A model generated the notes under the pieces. The model saw only the letters and a list, made by a program, of their open reading frames with translations, ran no database searches and was not told the DNA's origin. 64,000 bases of DNA. It comes from Bacillus sp. NTK034. GTDB taxonomy: Bacteria; Bacillota; Bacilli; Bacillales; Cytobacillaceae. Where the stretch lies: the NCBI RefSeq assembly GCF_017303275.1, contig NZ_JAFKOJ010000001.1, positions 434,001 to 498,000 of the forward strand. The letters are read 5' to 3'. Below are positions 17,038 through 25,068 of the stretch, in pieces (the first letter of the stretch is position 1; each line of letters opens with the position of its first letter). The position numbers and the translations under genes are program-made.

Positions 17038-18168
17038 ATGAAATTAAGATTCTTTATTTTTGTTTGTACCCTTATCTGTACTTCATGTGTCCCTCCAAGC
17101 AAAATAATCGAGATGCAGGGTATTTCAACTATTCTTGGTTTTGACTTACTGGATGATGAGACTTACAAAGGCACAATAAGTCTTTTGCAATTTGACGGTT
17201 CACAGGGAAAGACAAGTACTACCATTTCTGCTGAGGGTTCTACCAGTAAAGAAATTCGACAAAGGCTGGAGCAGCAAACAAGTCATGACATTTCCTCTGG
17301 ACAATTAAGAACCATCTTATTTGATAAAAAAATGGCTGAGGAAGGGATATTTTCATTTCTTGATACGATGCTAAGAGACACCAGCATAAATCCCCTCATA
17401 TTCTTAGCGATCACAGACAAATCGGAGGAAACGATAAATAGTAAAGAATATGAAGAGTTTCCTGAAATGGGTTCCTATATGTATCAGTTACTGGACAAAC
17501 ATGAGAAAAAAGAAATGTTAATAAACTCTAACTTGCATGACTTTGTTTCCGCATTATATGAGAGTGGCATTGATCCTACGCTGCCTATTATAAAAAATAT
17601 TAAAGGTGAAGCACCTTTTATAGAAGCAGTAGCATTATTCAGGGATGATAAAATGGTTGGTTCTATTTCTTTAATCAAAACCTTCTACATAAAATTATTC
17701 ACTAACAAAAATGCTTTCTTAGGGGATTTAACCTTAACGATACCTTCTGATAAATTAGAGAAAACTGGAGTACTTATCTCTGAGAATGCAGAAAATGAAA
17801 AGTATAAAATTACCTTACACCCTATCAATTATCACGGGAAAATTGAGGTAGTTAATAATGAAATAGTAAACTTAAACGCGTCTATTTCAGTTTCAATATT
17901 AGAAACTCAGCCATCCGCTTCCATAATTGATAAAGAATCAACAAGAAAATTAGAGCGCTTGATTGGTGAAGAACTTAAAAATGAATTCGAGAAAATTCTT
18001 GAGGAATTAAAAATCTTAGAAACAGATCCCATAGGAATTGGAAGAAAAATAAAAAGTTTAAGGAAATATTCTCATTTAAGCAATGGAGAATTAAGTGAGA
18101 AGTATTCTGCACTAAAGATAAAGCCAAATATAACTGTAGAAATTAAGCGGCCTGGAGCAGTTAATTAG
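17038..18168 (+). CDS. Germinant receptor C subunit, lipoprotein (GerC family)
   Basis: A 376-residue GerAC-type protein. The N-terminal signal (MKLRFFIFVCTLICTSC) ends in a lipid-attachment Cys at position 17, though the lipobox is weak because the -3 residue is Cys. The body carries the family layout: GISTILGFDLLDDETYKGTI, then a GEAPFIEAVALFRDDKMVGS segment, and a C-terminal helical part (IGEELKNEFEKILEELKIL ... DPIGIGRKIKSLRKY). It would sit on the outer face of the spore inner membrane with the A and B subunits. The ATG follows AGGGGAGTTG. Confidence 0.92.
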   Translation: MKLRFFIFVCTLICTSCVPPSKIIEMQGISTILGFDLLDDETYKGTISLLQFDGSQGKTSTTISAEGSTSKEIRQRLEQQTSHDISSGQLRTILFDKKMAEEGIFSFLDTMLRDTSINPLIFLAITDKSEETINSKEYEEFPEMGSYMYQLLDKHEKKEMLINSNLHDFVSALYESGIDPTLPIIKNIKGEAPFIEAVALFRDDKMVGSISLIKTFYIKLFTNKNAFLGDLTLTIPSDKLEKTGVLISENAENEKYKITLHPINYHGKIEVVNNEIVNLNASISVSILETQPSASIIDKESTRKLERLIGEELKNEFEKILEELKILETDPIGIGRKIKSLRKYSHLSNGELSEKYSALKIKPNITVEIKRPGAVN

Positions 18169-18182
18169 GAAAAAATTTCGTT

Positions 18183-18204
18183 CCGACCCCAAACCGACCC
18201 CAAA
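18183..18204. repeat. 11-bp perfect tandem repeat near presumed attachment site
   Basis: CCGACCCCAAA occurs twice head to tail, 14 bp after the ger operon and 93 bp before the tRNA 3' end. Short GC-rich direct repeats like these are typical of integrase arm-type binding sites flanking a phage attachment core. That role is inferred. Confidence 0.5.
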
Positions 18205-18253
18205 CTTGGAATTCAAAGGTTTATGACTACTCAAATTGAATAAAATAAAAAAA

Positions 18254-18294
18254 GCAAAACCCTTCATATAAAAGGGTTTTGCGCTTTTCTTTTG
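18254..18294 (+). terminator. Terminator of germinant-receptor operon
   Basis: GCAAAACCCTT pairs with AAGGGTTTTGC over a short loop, followed by GCTTTTCTTTTG. It is the last feature before the tRNA gene. Confidence 0.85.
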
Positions 18295-18297
18295 TAG

Positions 18298-18371
18298 CGT
18301 CCCAGGCGAGATTCGAACTCACGACCTACAGCTTAGGAGGCTGTCGCTCTATCCAGCTGAGCTACTGGGAC
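18298..18371 (-). tRNA. tRNA-Arg (anticodon CCU)
   Basis: On the minus strand the 74-base sequence folds as a standard tRNA. The acceptor stem GTCCCAG pairs with CTGGGAC, with discriminator G. The anticodon stem-loop is ACAGC-CTCCTAA-GCTGT (CCT at 18335-18337), and the T-loop is GTTCGAATC. CCA is not encoded. Its 3' end faces the phage-like region. tRNA-Arg(CCU) 3' ends are recurrent integration sites for Bacillus prophages and islands. Confidence 0.95.
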
Positions 18372-18439
18372 AAAAAAATATAACACAGTTACTTATTATA
18401 ATCCAATAATCAAAAATGGTCAATGGTTATGACTAAAGT

Positions 18440-18471
18440 AAAAAACCGGCCAGTAATCCATGACCGGTTTC
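18440..18471 (-). terminator. Terminator of membrane acyltransferase
   Basis: AAACCGG and CCGGTTT pair around a 14-base loop. On the minus strand the stem is followed by a T run, just past the acyltransferase stop codon. Confidence 0.75.
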
Positions 18472-18475
18472 TGCT

Positions 18476-19516
18476 CTAACTTGTAAGTTTTTTACGATAA
18501 AATCTGGCATATGCCCTTGATCTATCTTTAAGCTTCTTTAGCTGTGACGTTTTCAGTTCTATAATTGGCTGTGCAAATGAAGTAATCAGTTTGCTTGAGA
18601 GAAGCAAAGTAAGCAGCAGCGATATTCCGGCAAGCAGCAGGAAGTTTTCCGGTTTGTTAAAAAAGCCCTGTACATCACTTTCCCTGAATACTCGTACAAA
18701 GAAACCGTGGAGCAGATAGACATAAAGTGTATTTTTTCCTAAATTAGTAAAGAAATATTGTTTACGGGGCACAAAAGCAAAGAAGCTAAATACCATTATC
18801 AAACTTAGGACATAAAAGCCCAATCTCGTAAAGACTGCCCCAATCGAAGCTGTCCCCATTTCAGTATATGGTTTTGAGCCAAGCAGCCATTTATAATCCA
18901 CTTCAGGATAGAGATAAAAGCCTGCAAAGACTACAGCAAAAATAGCTAATGCACTAATTCTGAACTTTGGCTGGAATAGCGCATAAAAATGCTCCTTCTT
19001 TAAATAATACCCCATTAGGAATAAAGGAAAGAACACAAATGTTCTGGATAAGCTTAAATAGTTTGAAATCCAATCGGCATATCCGACGGCAAGCCCAATG
19101 ATAAAAGCAGCAGCCAGGGAATATACAGGTTTATACTTTGCAAAGAATAGAAGCATGATATTCCAGAAGAACATGCTGATCAGGAACCATAAAGACCAAT
19201 GCGGGTTAAAAGGATCCAACTCAAATGTGCCTTTATTATATAAAAAATAATAGAAAATCGAATAAATAACCTGAAAAATAATATATGGCAGTATGAGCTT
19301 TTTTGCAATTTTCTTTATATACCCTTTTTTATAAAAGCCTTTTGCAAAAAAACCGGAAACCAGTATAAAAGCTGGCATATGGAACGTGTAGATTACCTTA
19401 TATAAAGTATAGATTGTTTCATTATCTTCAATAAAAGAGCGGAGTAAATGTCCAAAAACGACAAAGAAGATCAAGATGAACTTCATGTTGTCGAAGTAAA
19501 AGTCACGTTGTTTCAT
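18476..19516 (-). CDS. Membrane acyltransferase 3 family protein (YkrP-like)
   Basis: A 346-residue polytopic membrane protein with about ten membrane segments. It begins MKQRDFYFDNMKFILIFFVV and carries the family-typical GHLLRSF and TFHMPAFILVSGFFAKGF motifs, resembling fucose-4-O-acetylase/NolL-type enzymes. These acetylate cell-surface sugars or polymers; the substrate here is unknown. The start at 19516 has GAGGAGGACTT directly upstream, whereas a longer frame from 19576 lacks a ribosome site. The position matches B. subtilis ykrP, upstream of kinE. It is read toward the tRNA and appears monocistronic. Confidence 0.85.
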   Translation of the reverse strand: MKQRDFYFDNMKFILIFFVVFGHLLRSFIEDNETIYTLYKVIYTFHMPAFILVSGFFAKGFYKKGYIKKIAKKLILPYIIFQVIYSIFYYFLYNKGTFELDPFNPHWSLWFLISMFFWNIMLLFFAKYKPVYSLAAAFIIGLAVGYADWISNYLSLSRTFVFFPLFLMGYYLKKEHFYALFQPKFRISALAIFAVVFAGFYLYPEVDYKWLLGSKPYTEMGTASIGAVFTRLGFYVLSLIMVFSFFAFVPRKQYFFTNLGKNTLYVYLLHGFFVRVFRESDVQGFFNKPENFLLLAGISLLLTLLLSSKLITSFAQPIIELKTSQLKKLKDRSRAYARFYRKKLTS

Positions 19517-19622
19517 AAGTCCTCCTCTATTAAAGACCCCCAAAAATTCTCTTTCTTTCTTTACCCACTTTAACATGAAGCAAACTTCTTTTCTCGTGTA
19601 AATAGAAGGTTTAATTTACAGA

Positions 19623-19649
19623 TAAAGTAAAATGGTTGACCGTCGAAAT
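19623..19649 (+). promoter_or_regulatory. Possible sigma-D-type promoter upstream of chemoreceptor
   Basis: TAAA is followed after 15 bases by GTCGAAAT, matching 6 of 8 positions of the sigma-D -10 consensus GCCGATAT. It lies about 375 bp before the chemoreceptor start, which is far. The remainder of the 19577-20023 gap shows only a possible sigma-A -10 (TATAAT near 19936) and no further gene. Confidence 0.3.
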
Positions 19650-20023
19650 TTCTGTCATACTATCTATAAATTCCTGTTATACAAAGAATGTTTGCTTGTT
19701 AGCTCATATATTATATGGCTTGAATGGCTTCTTGTAAATCTGTTTCAAATCTCAATTGTGAAAATTCATTTTTGTCGCAGATAAAAGGGAGTAGTTCGAT
19801 TAGTATGTCATAGCTGACGATTTAGTGAGACAATCAGGGTTTTAAAGAGAAGATTCTTAAATGGAAAATGTGCAGGGAAGGCTGTATTAAAATGAAAAAT
19901 TGGAAAAATAATCTTCAAATGTCTTTTTTGTTCTATTATAATGAATTGAAAGAATAGTAAAAAAGAATTAGAAACAAACTAGTTCAATTGTTCGCATCTG
20001 GTTAAATCACAAAGGGGGAAGCA

Positions 20024-21829
20024 ATGTTGAAAGGGGTAAGAAAATTTATACCGGGCAAGAAGGAAAGAAAAGAATCGTCCAAGCCAATAAAGCTTAGCAT
20101 AGCCAAGTATTTAAACAAAATGGCCAGCACTAGATGGTGGAAGAACCTGAAGCTTGGCCAGAAATATGGGGTTGCGCTTTTTGTGACCATTGGGCTATTC
20201 ACGGTTTCCACCGTTCTTACTTTCTTCTTGCTGACAATTGCCAATTCAAAACTGGAGATAGTTAAGGATTCTGGGGAAAAGGCCATTAAGATTACTGAAT
20301 CAGCGGCCACTTTTCATCATAAAGGGAGCACGATTGGAAACTTTATCATTGACTCCAACCCAAAACATTTAAAAACATTCGATGAGCTGACAGAGGATTT
20401 TAATAATTTGAAAGAGGAAATTTCTCCAGAACTGAGCGATTCAAAATTAAAAGCCCTTTTTAGACAAATTGATGAAAATGATCAAAAAATCACCAGTTTA
20501 TTTCATGATGTCATTGAGCCAGAAGTGAAACTCCAGCATGCAAGAGAATATAGGCTGGGAAAATTGCAGGCCGATAATATCATTTCTGAAACGGTCGATA
20601 AATTAAATACTCTCAGCAGCATGATAAAAGAGGATCAGCAAAAGGCTGTGACTTCTGCTAAATCTGGCCTTATCCTTACTTTAATAGTACTTGGCATTTC
20701 AATCATCATTTCTGCTATCCTGGGAATCGTAAGTATCCTTTTTATAGGACGTATTATTTCTAAAAAGCTGACTGCCATTGTACAATTCTCAAATGATATT
20801 GCAGGAGGAAACCTCAATGCAGATTCGGTGGAGTATGAGGGTGATGATGAAGTAGCCCAGCTTAGCAGAGCCATGAATTCCATGAAAATAAAACTGAAGA
20901 CCATGATTCAGGAAATTAATGCAGTTTCTGGGTATGTGACAGAAAGAAGCGGAGAACTGAATATTGCTGCAAATGAAGTGAAAGCAGCAAGTCAGCAGGT
21001 TGCTTCAACGATGCAGGAACTATCCGGAGGCGCTGAGGATCAGGCGGGCTCTGCAACACGTTTATCTTTAATGATGGACGAGTACCTGGAAAAAGTGAAG
21101 GAAGCTTCATACAGCGGTAATGAAATAAAGAGTGCTTCCACAGAGGTGCTATCGCTCACTGAGAATGGAAACAAGCTAATGAAGGAATCCCAGGAACAAA
21201 TGGGATTAATTAACCAGATAATGAAGTCATCAGTGGACAAGGTAAATGGACTCGATGATCAGACAAAGCAAATATCCAGATTAGTTAAGGTAATAAAGGA
21301 AATTGCAGACCAGACTAACCTGCTGGCATTAAATGCAGCCATTGAAGCAGCCAGAGCAGGTGAGCATGGAAGAGGTTTTGCAGTTGTGGCAGATGAGGTG
21401 AGGAAACTGGCTGAGCAGGTATCATTCTCGGTTTCAGATATCACTAGAATTGTCGTGGGCATTCAAGCAGAGTCAAACAGTGTGGCCACGTCGCTTCAAA
21501 CAGGCTATGTTCAAGTTGAAAAGGGAACTGAGCAAATTCAATTGACGGGGCAAACATTCCAGAATATTTATGAGGCAGTTAACTCAATGTCAACTAATGT
21601 CAGTGACATTTCCCGCAGCCTTGAGCAGGTCTCCATTAATTCCTCCCATATGAACCAGTCCATTGGCAGTATTGCCGCAGTATCTGAGGAATCTGCTGCA
21701 GGCATCGAACAAACGAGTGCATCAATGGCTCAGACTAACCATTCAATGGAGGAAATCTCAGACAATGCACAGTCCTTGTCGGAATTGGCAGAACAATTAA
21801 ATGAGATGATTGCAAAATTCAAATTGTAA
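20024..21829 (+). CDS. Methyl-accepting chemotaxis protein
   Basis: A 601-residue transmembrane chemoreceptor. A cytoplasmic basic N-terminus leads into membrane segment 1 (about 49-72). An extracytoplasmic helical sensor of about 140 residues follows, then membrane segment 2 (about 212-240), a HAMP linker and a long signalling coiled-coil. Its hairpin tip is the strongly conserved [20 protein letters not shown], followed by [19 protein letters not shown], which contacts CheA and CheW. The sensor type resembles four-helix-bundle domains; its ligand is unknown. The ATG follows AAAGGGGGAAGC. Confidence 0.95.
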   Translation: MLKGVRKFIPGKKERKESSKPIKLSIAKYLNKMASTRWWKNLKLGQKYGVALFVTIGLFTVSTVLTFFLLTIANSKLEIVKDSGEKAIKITESAATFHHKGSTIGNFIIDSNPKHLKTFDELTEDFNNLKEEISPELSDSKLKALFRQIDENDQKITSLFHDVIEPEVKLQHAREYRLGKLQADNIISETVDKLNTLSSMIKEDQQKAVTSAKSGLILTLIVLGISIIISAILGIVSILFIGRIISKKLTAIVQFSNDIAGGNLNADSVEYEGDDEVAQLSRAMNSMKIKLKTMIQEINAVSGYVTERSGELNIAANEVKAASQQVASTMQELSGGAEDQAGSATRLSLMMDEYLEKVKEASYSGNEIKSASTEVLSLTENGNKLMKESQEQMGLINQIMKSSVDKVNGLDDQTKQISRLVKVIKEIADQTNLLALNAAIEAARAGEHGRGFAVVADEVRKLAEQVSFSVSDITRIVVGIQAESNSVATSLQTGYVQVEKGTEQIQLTGQTFQNIYEAVNSMSTNVSDISRSLEQVSINSSHMNQSIGSIAAVSEESAAGIEQTSASMAQTNHSMEEISDNAQSLSELAEQLNEMIAKFKL

Positions 21830-21835
21830 ATTCCA

Positions 21836-21867
21836 GGCATACTCTTGACAGGGTATGCCTTTTCTTC
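21836..21867 (+). terminator. Terminator of chemoreceptor gene
   Basis: GGCATAC pairs with GTATGCC over a ten-base loop, followed by TTTTCTTCT, 6 bp after the stop codon. Confidence 0.8.
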
Positions 21868-21986
21868 TCCCCCAGAACCCTTTGATATGAAAAATTAATA
21901 GGACAGTTTTCTCAGAGATTTAAAGGTTTTAGTCAGATCTTGTAGAAATATTTAATTAATTGCATATCCCAATAGGAGGAAATAGA

Positions 21987-23831
21987 GTGGTCATTATGAA
22001 TCAGGAAATCAGGAAACTCTATGCCAGGATTGAGACTTTGGAAAAGGAAAATAATATTTTGGCCAATGATAATTCACCTAAATATAATATATTCTCACGC
22101 TCGAAAGATGGAATTATAATTTTTGATAGCCAGGAGAGAATTGTGGATGTCAATCCATCATTTGCTGAAAGCTTAAAAATGGATAAACAATATCTGCTCG
22201 GCAGGAATTTGTCTGATATCGTGCCGAAAAATAGGCATTTCAAGCTTGAAAAGCAAAGGGAACTGTTGAAGAGGAAGGAAAGTGTCAGGGGCATTCTTCC
22301 TATTTATAACGGCAGAACGATAATAGAGTTTGATTTTACTACCAGCATCCTTAATGAGGGCAGTCTTTATATGTGTATATTAAGAGATGTAACGAGTAAG
22401 CGGCTCCTGGAACGGAAAGTGAAAAAGAATGAAGAGCTGTATGCGGACCTATTTACCGAAGCTCTGGATGGGATCATTTTTTGGGGTGGAGATGGCGAAA
22501 TCATCGATGCGAATGAAGCTGCTTGCCGAATTTTTGAATGCACTCATGACGAGCTTCTCAAAAAAAAGATAAAAGATTTTGTATATGAAAAATCGGAAAG
22601 ATACAGAAGCATTGTTAAAGAGATGTTCGTTAAGGGAAGCATACGGGATGAGCTAGTTTTTCTTATGCCAAATGGCCAGTTCAAATCTTTGGAGTTTACA
22701 GTGAAATTAAACTCCGTTGAAGGCTACCATATGACTATCTTCAGAAATGTCAGTGAGCGTCATGCCATGGAGAAAAGCTTGAGGGAAAGCGAACAAAAAT
22801 TCCGCATGATATTTGAAGGTGCCCTTGAAGGTATTCTTCTTTGGAACGACCAGTTTGAAATAGTCGATATTAATCAATCAGGTCAGAGATTGCTTCAAAT
22901 GACAAAAGAGGAGCTTATCGGTGTATCGCTGCATAGTATTTTGAATGACTGCAATATAACCGATGATGAATTAAAGGAGCAAATAAAAAACATACATTCA
23001 GCGGGGCAATCAGACGGTAACCTTTCCATTACTCTGAAATCAGGCAGAAAGAAGTTCTTTGAGTTTTCCAACAAGCTGAATATTTTTTCTAATATCAGTA
23101 TGACAACATTTAAAGACATAACTGAGAAGCTGGAAATGGAAGAACAGCTTCGGAAATCAGACACTTTGAATGTCATTGGAGAATTGGCAGCAGGAATTGC
23201 CCACGAGATCAGAAACCCAATGACAGCTCTTAAAGGCTTTATACAGCTGCTGGAGGGCAGTGTGAAGGAAGATCATTCTATGTATTTCAATGTGATTACC
23301 ACTGAGCTTAGCAGGATAGATTCAATTATTAATGAATTTCTCATACTCGCTAAGCCTCAAGCTGTCAAATTTGTGGAAAAAGACATATCTCAAATCATGA
23401 AGGAAACAGTCGATCTCCTGAGTGCTCAGGCTGTGCTGCATAATGTTCAATTCAGGACTTATTATGAAAAGAAATTGCCCAATGTTTTCTGTGAATCCAA
23501 TCAAATGAAAAAGGTCTTTATCAATATAATAAAAAATGCGATTGAAGTCATGCCTAAAGGTGGATATATTACTGTATCCATTCAGAAGGGGTTAAATAAT
23601 AAAGTTCACATATCCATTAGGGACGAAGGAACAGGAATTCCCGCGCATAAAATAAAAAAGCTTGGTGAACCTTTCTATACTACAAAGGAAAGAGGCACTG
23701 GACTTGGTTTAATGGTTACTTATAAAATTATTGAAGAACATAAGGGAACAATTGAAGTGGAAAGCAAATTGGGGGAAGGAACTGTATTCCACATCTATTT
23801 GCCCTATATTTTAAAGGCGGGAATGAAATGA
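21987..23831 (+). CDS. kinE: PAS-domain sensor histidine kinase, KinE-like
   Basis: A 614-residue kinase without membrane segments. The GTG at 21987 has AGGAGGAA upstream. It has a short coiled-coil followed by three PAS domains (about 35-130, 145-255, 260-380; for example SKDGIIIFDSQERIVDVNPS). A HisKA domain contains His406 in AHEIRNPMTALKGFIQLL. The HATPase domain has NIIKNAIEVM, RDEGTGIP and GTGLGLMV. No response regulator gene is adjacent, so it is an orphan kinase of the type that feeds Spo0F in the sporulation phosphorelay. The neighbouring ogt and mtn genes match the kinE locus of B. subtilis. Orthology is by synteny and architecture. Confidence 0.8.
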   Translation: MVIMNQEIRKLYARIETLEKENNILANDNSPKYNIFSRSKDGIIIFDSQERIVDVNPSFAESLKMDKQYLLGRNLSDIVPKNRHFKLEKQRELLKRKESVRGILPIYNGRTIIEFDFTTSILNEGSLYMCILRDVTSKRLLERKVKKNEELYADLFTEALDGIIFWGGDGEIIDANEAACRIFECTHDELLKKKIKDFVYEKSERYRSIVKEMFVKGSIRDELVFLMPNGQFKSLEFTVKLNSVEGYHMTIFRNVSERHAMEKSLRESEQKFRMIFEGALEGILLWNDQFEIVDINQSGQRLLQMTKEELIGVSLHSILNDCNITDDELKEQIKNIHSAGQSDGNLSITLKSGRKKFFEFSNKLNIFSNISMTTFKDITEKLEMEEQLRKSDTLNVIGELAAGIAHEIRNPMTALKGFIQLLEGSVKEDHSMYFNVITTELSRIDSIINEFLILAKPQAVKFVEKDISQIMKETVDLLSAQAVLHNVQFRTYYEKKLPNVFCESNQMKKVFINIIKNAIEVMPKGGYITVSIQKGLNNKVHISIRDEGTGIPAHKIKKLGEPFYTTKERGTGLGLMVTYKIIEEHKGTIEVESKLGEGTVFHIYLPYILKAGMK

Positions 23832-24328
23832 CAGTAAGAATTTATTCTAAAAAAAACACACCGGCAGGAGACATTTACATTGTCATTGAAAAGGGGATCC
23901 TTTCGGCATTATACATGGGGAAAGAAGATTTTCTCGAAGGGGAAGAAGTTTTACCATTGCAATTTGATCCCTCCGATCCTTTAATCAAAAAGTGTTCGAT
24001 CCAGCTTGGGGAATACTTTGATGGGCAAAGGAAAAAGTTCGACATCCCTATAGAACCTCATGGCACTGAATTTCAAAAAGCAGTCTGGAAAGAGCTTTGC
24101 CTAATCCCATATGGTGAGACAAGAAGTTATCAGGACATTGCTGTCAAAATAGGGAAAGAAAAAGCAGTGCGCGCCATTGGACAGGCAAACAAAGCCAATC
24201 GCCTTCCGATCATTATTCCATGCCATCGGGTAATCGGAAAAAATAAATCGTTAACAGGGTATGCAGGAACCCGGACTGAAATTAAAGAAGTACTGCTATC
24301 CCTCGAGGGGGCTAATTATATTAAATAG
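23828..24328 (+). CDS. ogt: Methylated-DNA-protein-cysteine methyltransferase
   Basis: A 166-residue suicide repair protein that moves the alkyl group from O6-alkylguanine in DNA to its own Cys. The active site is PCHRVIG with Cys at about residue 132. The helix-turn-helix region (IPYGETRSYQDIAVKIGKEK, VRAIGQANKANRLPIIIPCH) inserts into DNA. The first four bases overlap the kinase stop (ATGA), so expression is coupled to kinE, as in B. subtilis. Length is typical of the constitutive Ogt type; no Ada regulatory domain is present. Confidence 0.93.
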   Translation: MTVRIYSKKNTPAGDIYIVIEKGILSALYMGKEDFLEGEEVLPLQFDPSDPLIKKCSIQLGEYFDGQRKKFDIPIEPHGTEFQKAVWKELCLIPYGETRSYQDIAVKIGKEKAVRAIGQANKANRLPIIIPCHRVIGKNKSLTGYAGTRTEIKEVLLSLEGANYIK

Positions 24329-24337
24329 CTCTTTCTT

Positions 24338-24364
24338 AAATCACCTCTAAGGGTGATTTTTTTA
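24338..24364 (+). terminator. Terminator of kinE-ogt operon
   Basis: AAATCACC pairs with GGTGATTT around a short loop and continues into a T run, 9 bp after the ogt stop codon. Confidence 0.88.
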
Positions 24365-24383
24365 TGCGATATTATATATATGG

Positions 24384-24431
24384 TTGACTGGAGGAAATTA
24401 ATTCGATTATTATCTAATTAGATGATAATCG
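24384..24431 (+). promoter_or_regulatory. Promoter with overlapping 28-bp operator for ArsR-type gene
   Basis: TTGACT (24384-24389) and TATTAT (24408-24413), spaced 18 bp, form a sigma-A promoter. The -10 lies inside a 28-bp inverted repeat, CGATTATTATCTAA/TTAGATGATAATCG (24404-24431), with one mismatched pair. It lies 20 bp before the regulator start, so the repressor probably controls its own gene. Confidence 0.7.
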
Positions 24432-24450
24432 AAATGAGGGTGCTGGTATT

Positions 24451-25032
24451 ATGCAATTAAATCGTTTAGTAGCTTTTTATAAGACAATGGGAGACCCAAC
24501 CAGAATCAGGATTGTTTTTCTTCTTGCCAAAGGGCCTTTGCATGGACAGGCGATAGCTGGGAAGCTTGGATTGACCCCGCCAACCATTACCCATCATTTA
24601 AATAAACTCAGGGAAATAAACCTTGTTTATCAGAGAAGAGATAAAAATACAGTTTATTTCTATCTAAATGAATCCGTACTGAAACATCAGTCGGGTGTTC
24701 TTGCGAAATTGGCAGATAAAGAGGAGATTAAGAAAATGGAAGAACAAAATTCAGAAAGCCAGAAGGTTATTGAAAACTTCTTTACAAAAGATGGAAAACT
24801 GAAGAATATACCTGCACAGAGAAAGAAGAAGCTCATGGTTTTTGAACATCTAATCAAAGGGTTGAAAATGGGAAAAAAATATGAAGAAAAAGAGCTCAAC
24901 GAATATATTAAACAGTATCATGAAGACTATGCTACAATACGCAGAGAGTTTATTATTAATCATTATATGTACAGGGAAAATGGCATTTATGAATTAAATC
25001 CTCCAGAAATGTGGGCAAAAATAGAAGGGTAA
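24451..25032 (+). CDS. ArsR-family regulator with DUF2087 domain
   Basis: A 193-residue regulator. Residues 1-80 are a winged helix of the ArsR type (FYKTMGDPTRIRIVFLLAKG, GKLGLTPPTITHHLNKLREI). After a charged linker, residues from about 105 match DUF2087 (IPAQRKKKLMVFEHLIKGL, YEEKELNEYIKQYHEDYATI, RREFIINHYMYRENGIYEL), a domain often attached to such regulators. No Cys metal-binding site typical of ArsR metal sensors is seen. The near-perfect palindrome over its promoter suggests autoregulation. No obvious target gene is adjacent. Confidence 0.88.
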   Translation: MQLNRLVAFYKTMGDPTRIRIVFLLAKGPLHGQAIAGKLGLTPPTITHHLNKLREINLVYQRRDKNTVYFYLNESVLKHQSGVLAKLADKEEIKKMEEQNSESQKVIENFFTKDGKLKNIPAQRKKKLMVFEHLIKGLKMGKKYEEKELNEYIKQYHEDYATIRREFIINHYMYRENGIYELNPPEMWAKIEG

Positions 25033-25064
25033 AAAAGTCAGGGGCCCTAGTCAGGGCCCTGTAT
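25033..25064. terminator. Bidirectional terminator between regulator and mtnU
   Basis: GGGCCCT and AGGGCCC pair around AGTC. The A run on the left gives a T run on the minus strand (for mtnU). On the plus strand no T run follows, so it mainly serves the minus strand. Confidence 0.7.
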
Positions 25065-25068
25065 GCCA

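Larger units (their letters stand above)
1..18297. mobile_element. Prophage right arm, proposed to end at tRNA-Arg
   Basis: Genes from position 2 to 12716 form an unbroken morphogenesis and lysis module of an A118-like siphovirus: capsid, connectors, tail, holin, endolysin. The left end, with packaging, replication and integrase genes, lies outside the window. The right limit is inferred. The first host-type landmark is a tRNA-Arg whose 3' end faces the phage genes, the usual geometry for integration into a tRNA 3' end. An 11-bp tandem repeat lies about 95 bp before it. On this reading the DUF3231 gene and the ger operon are cargo. The conservative limit would be near 14.3 kb. Confidence 0.6.
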
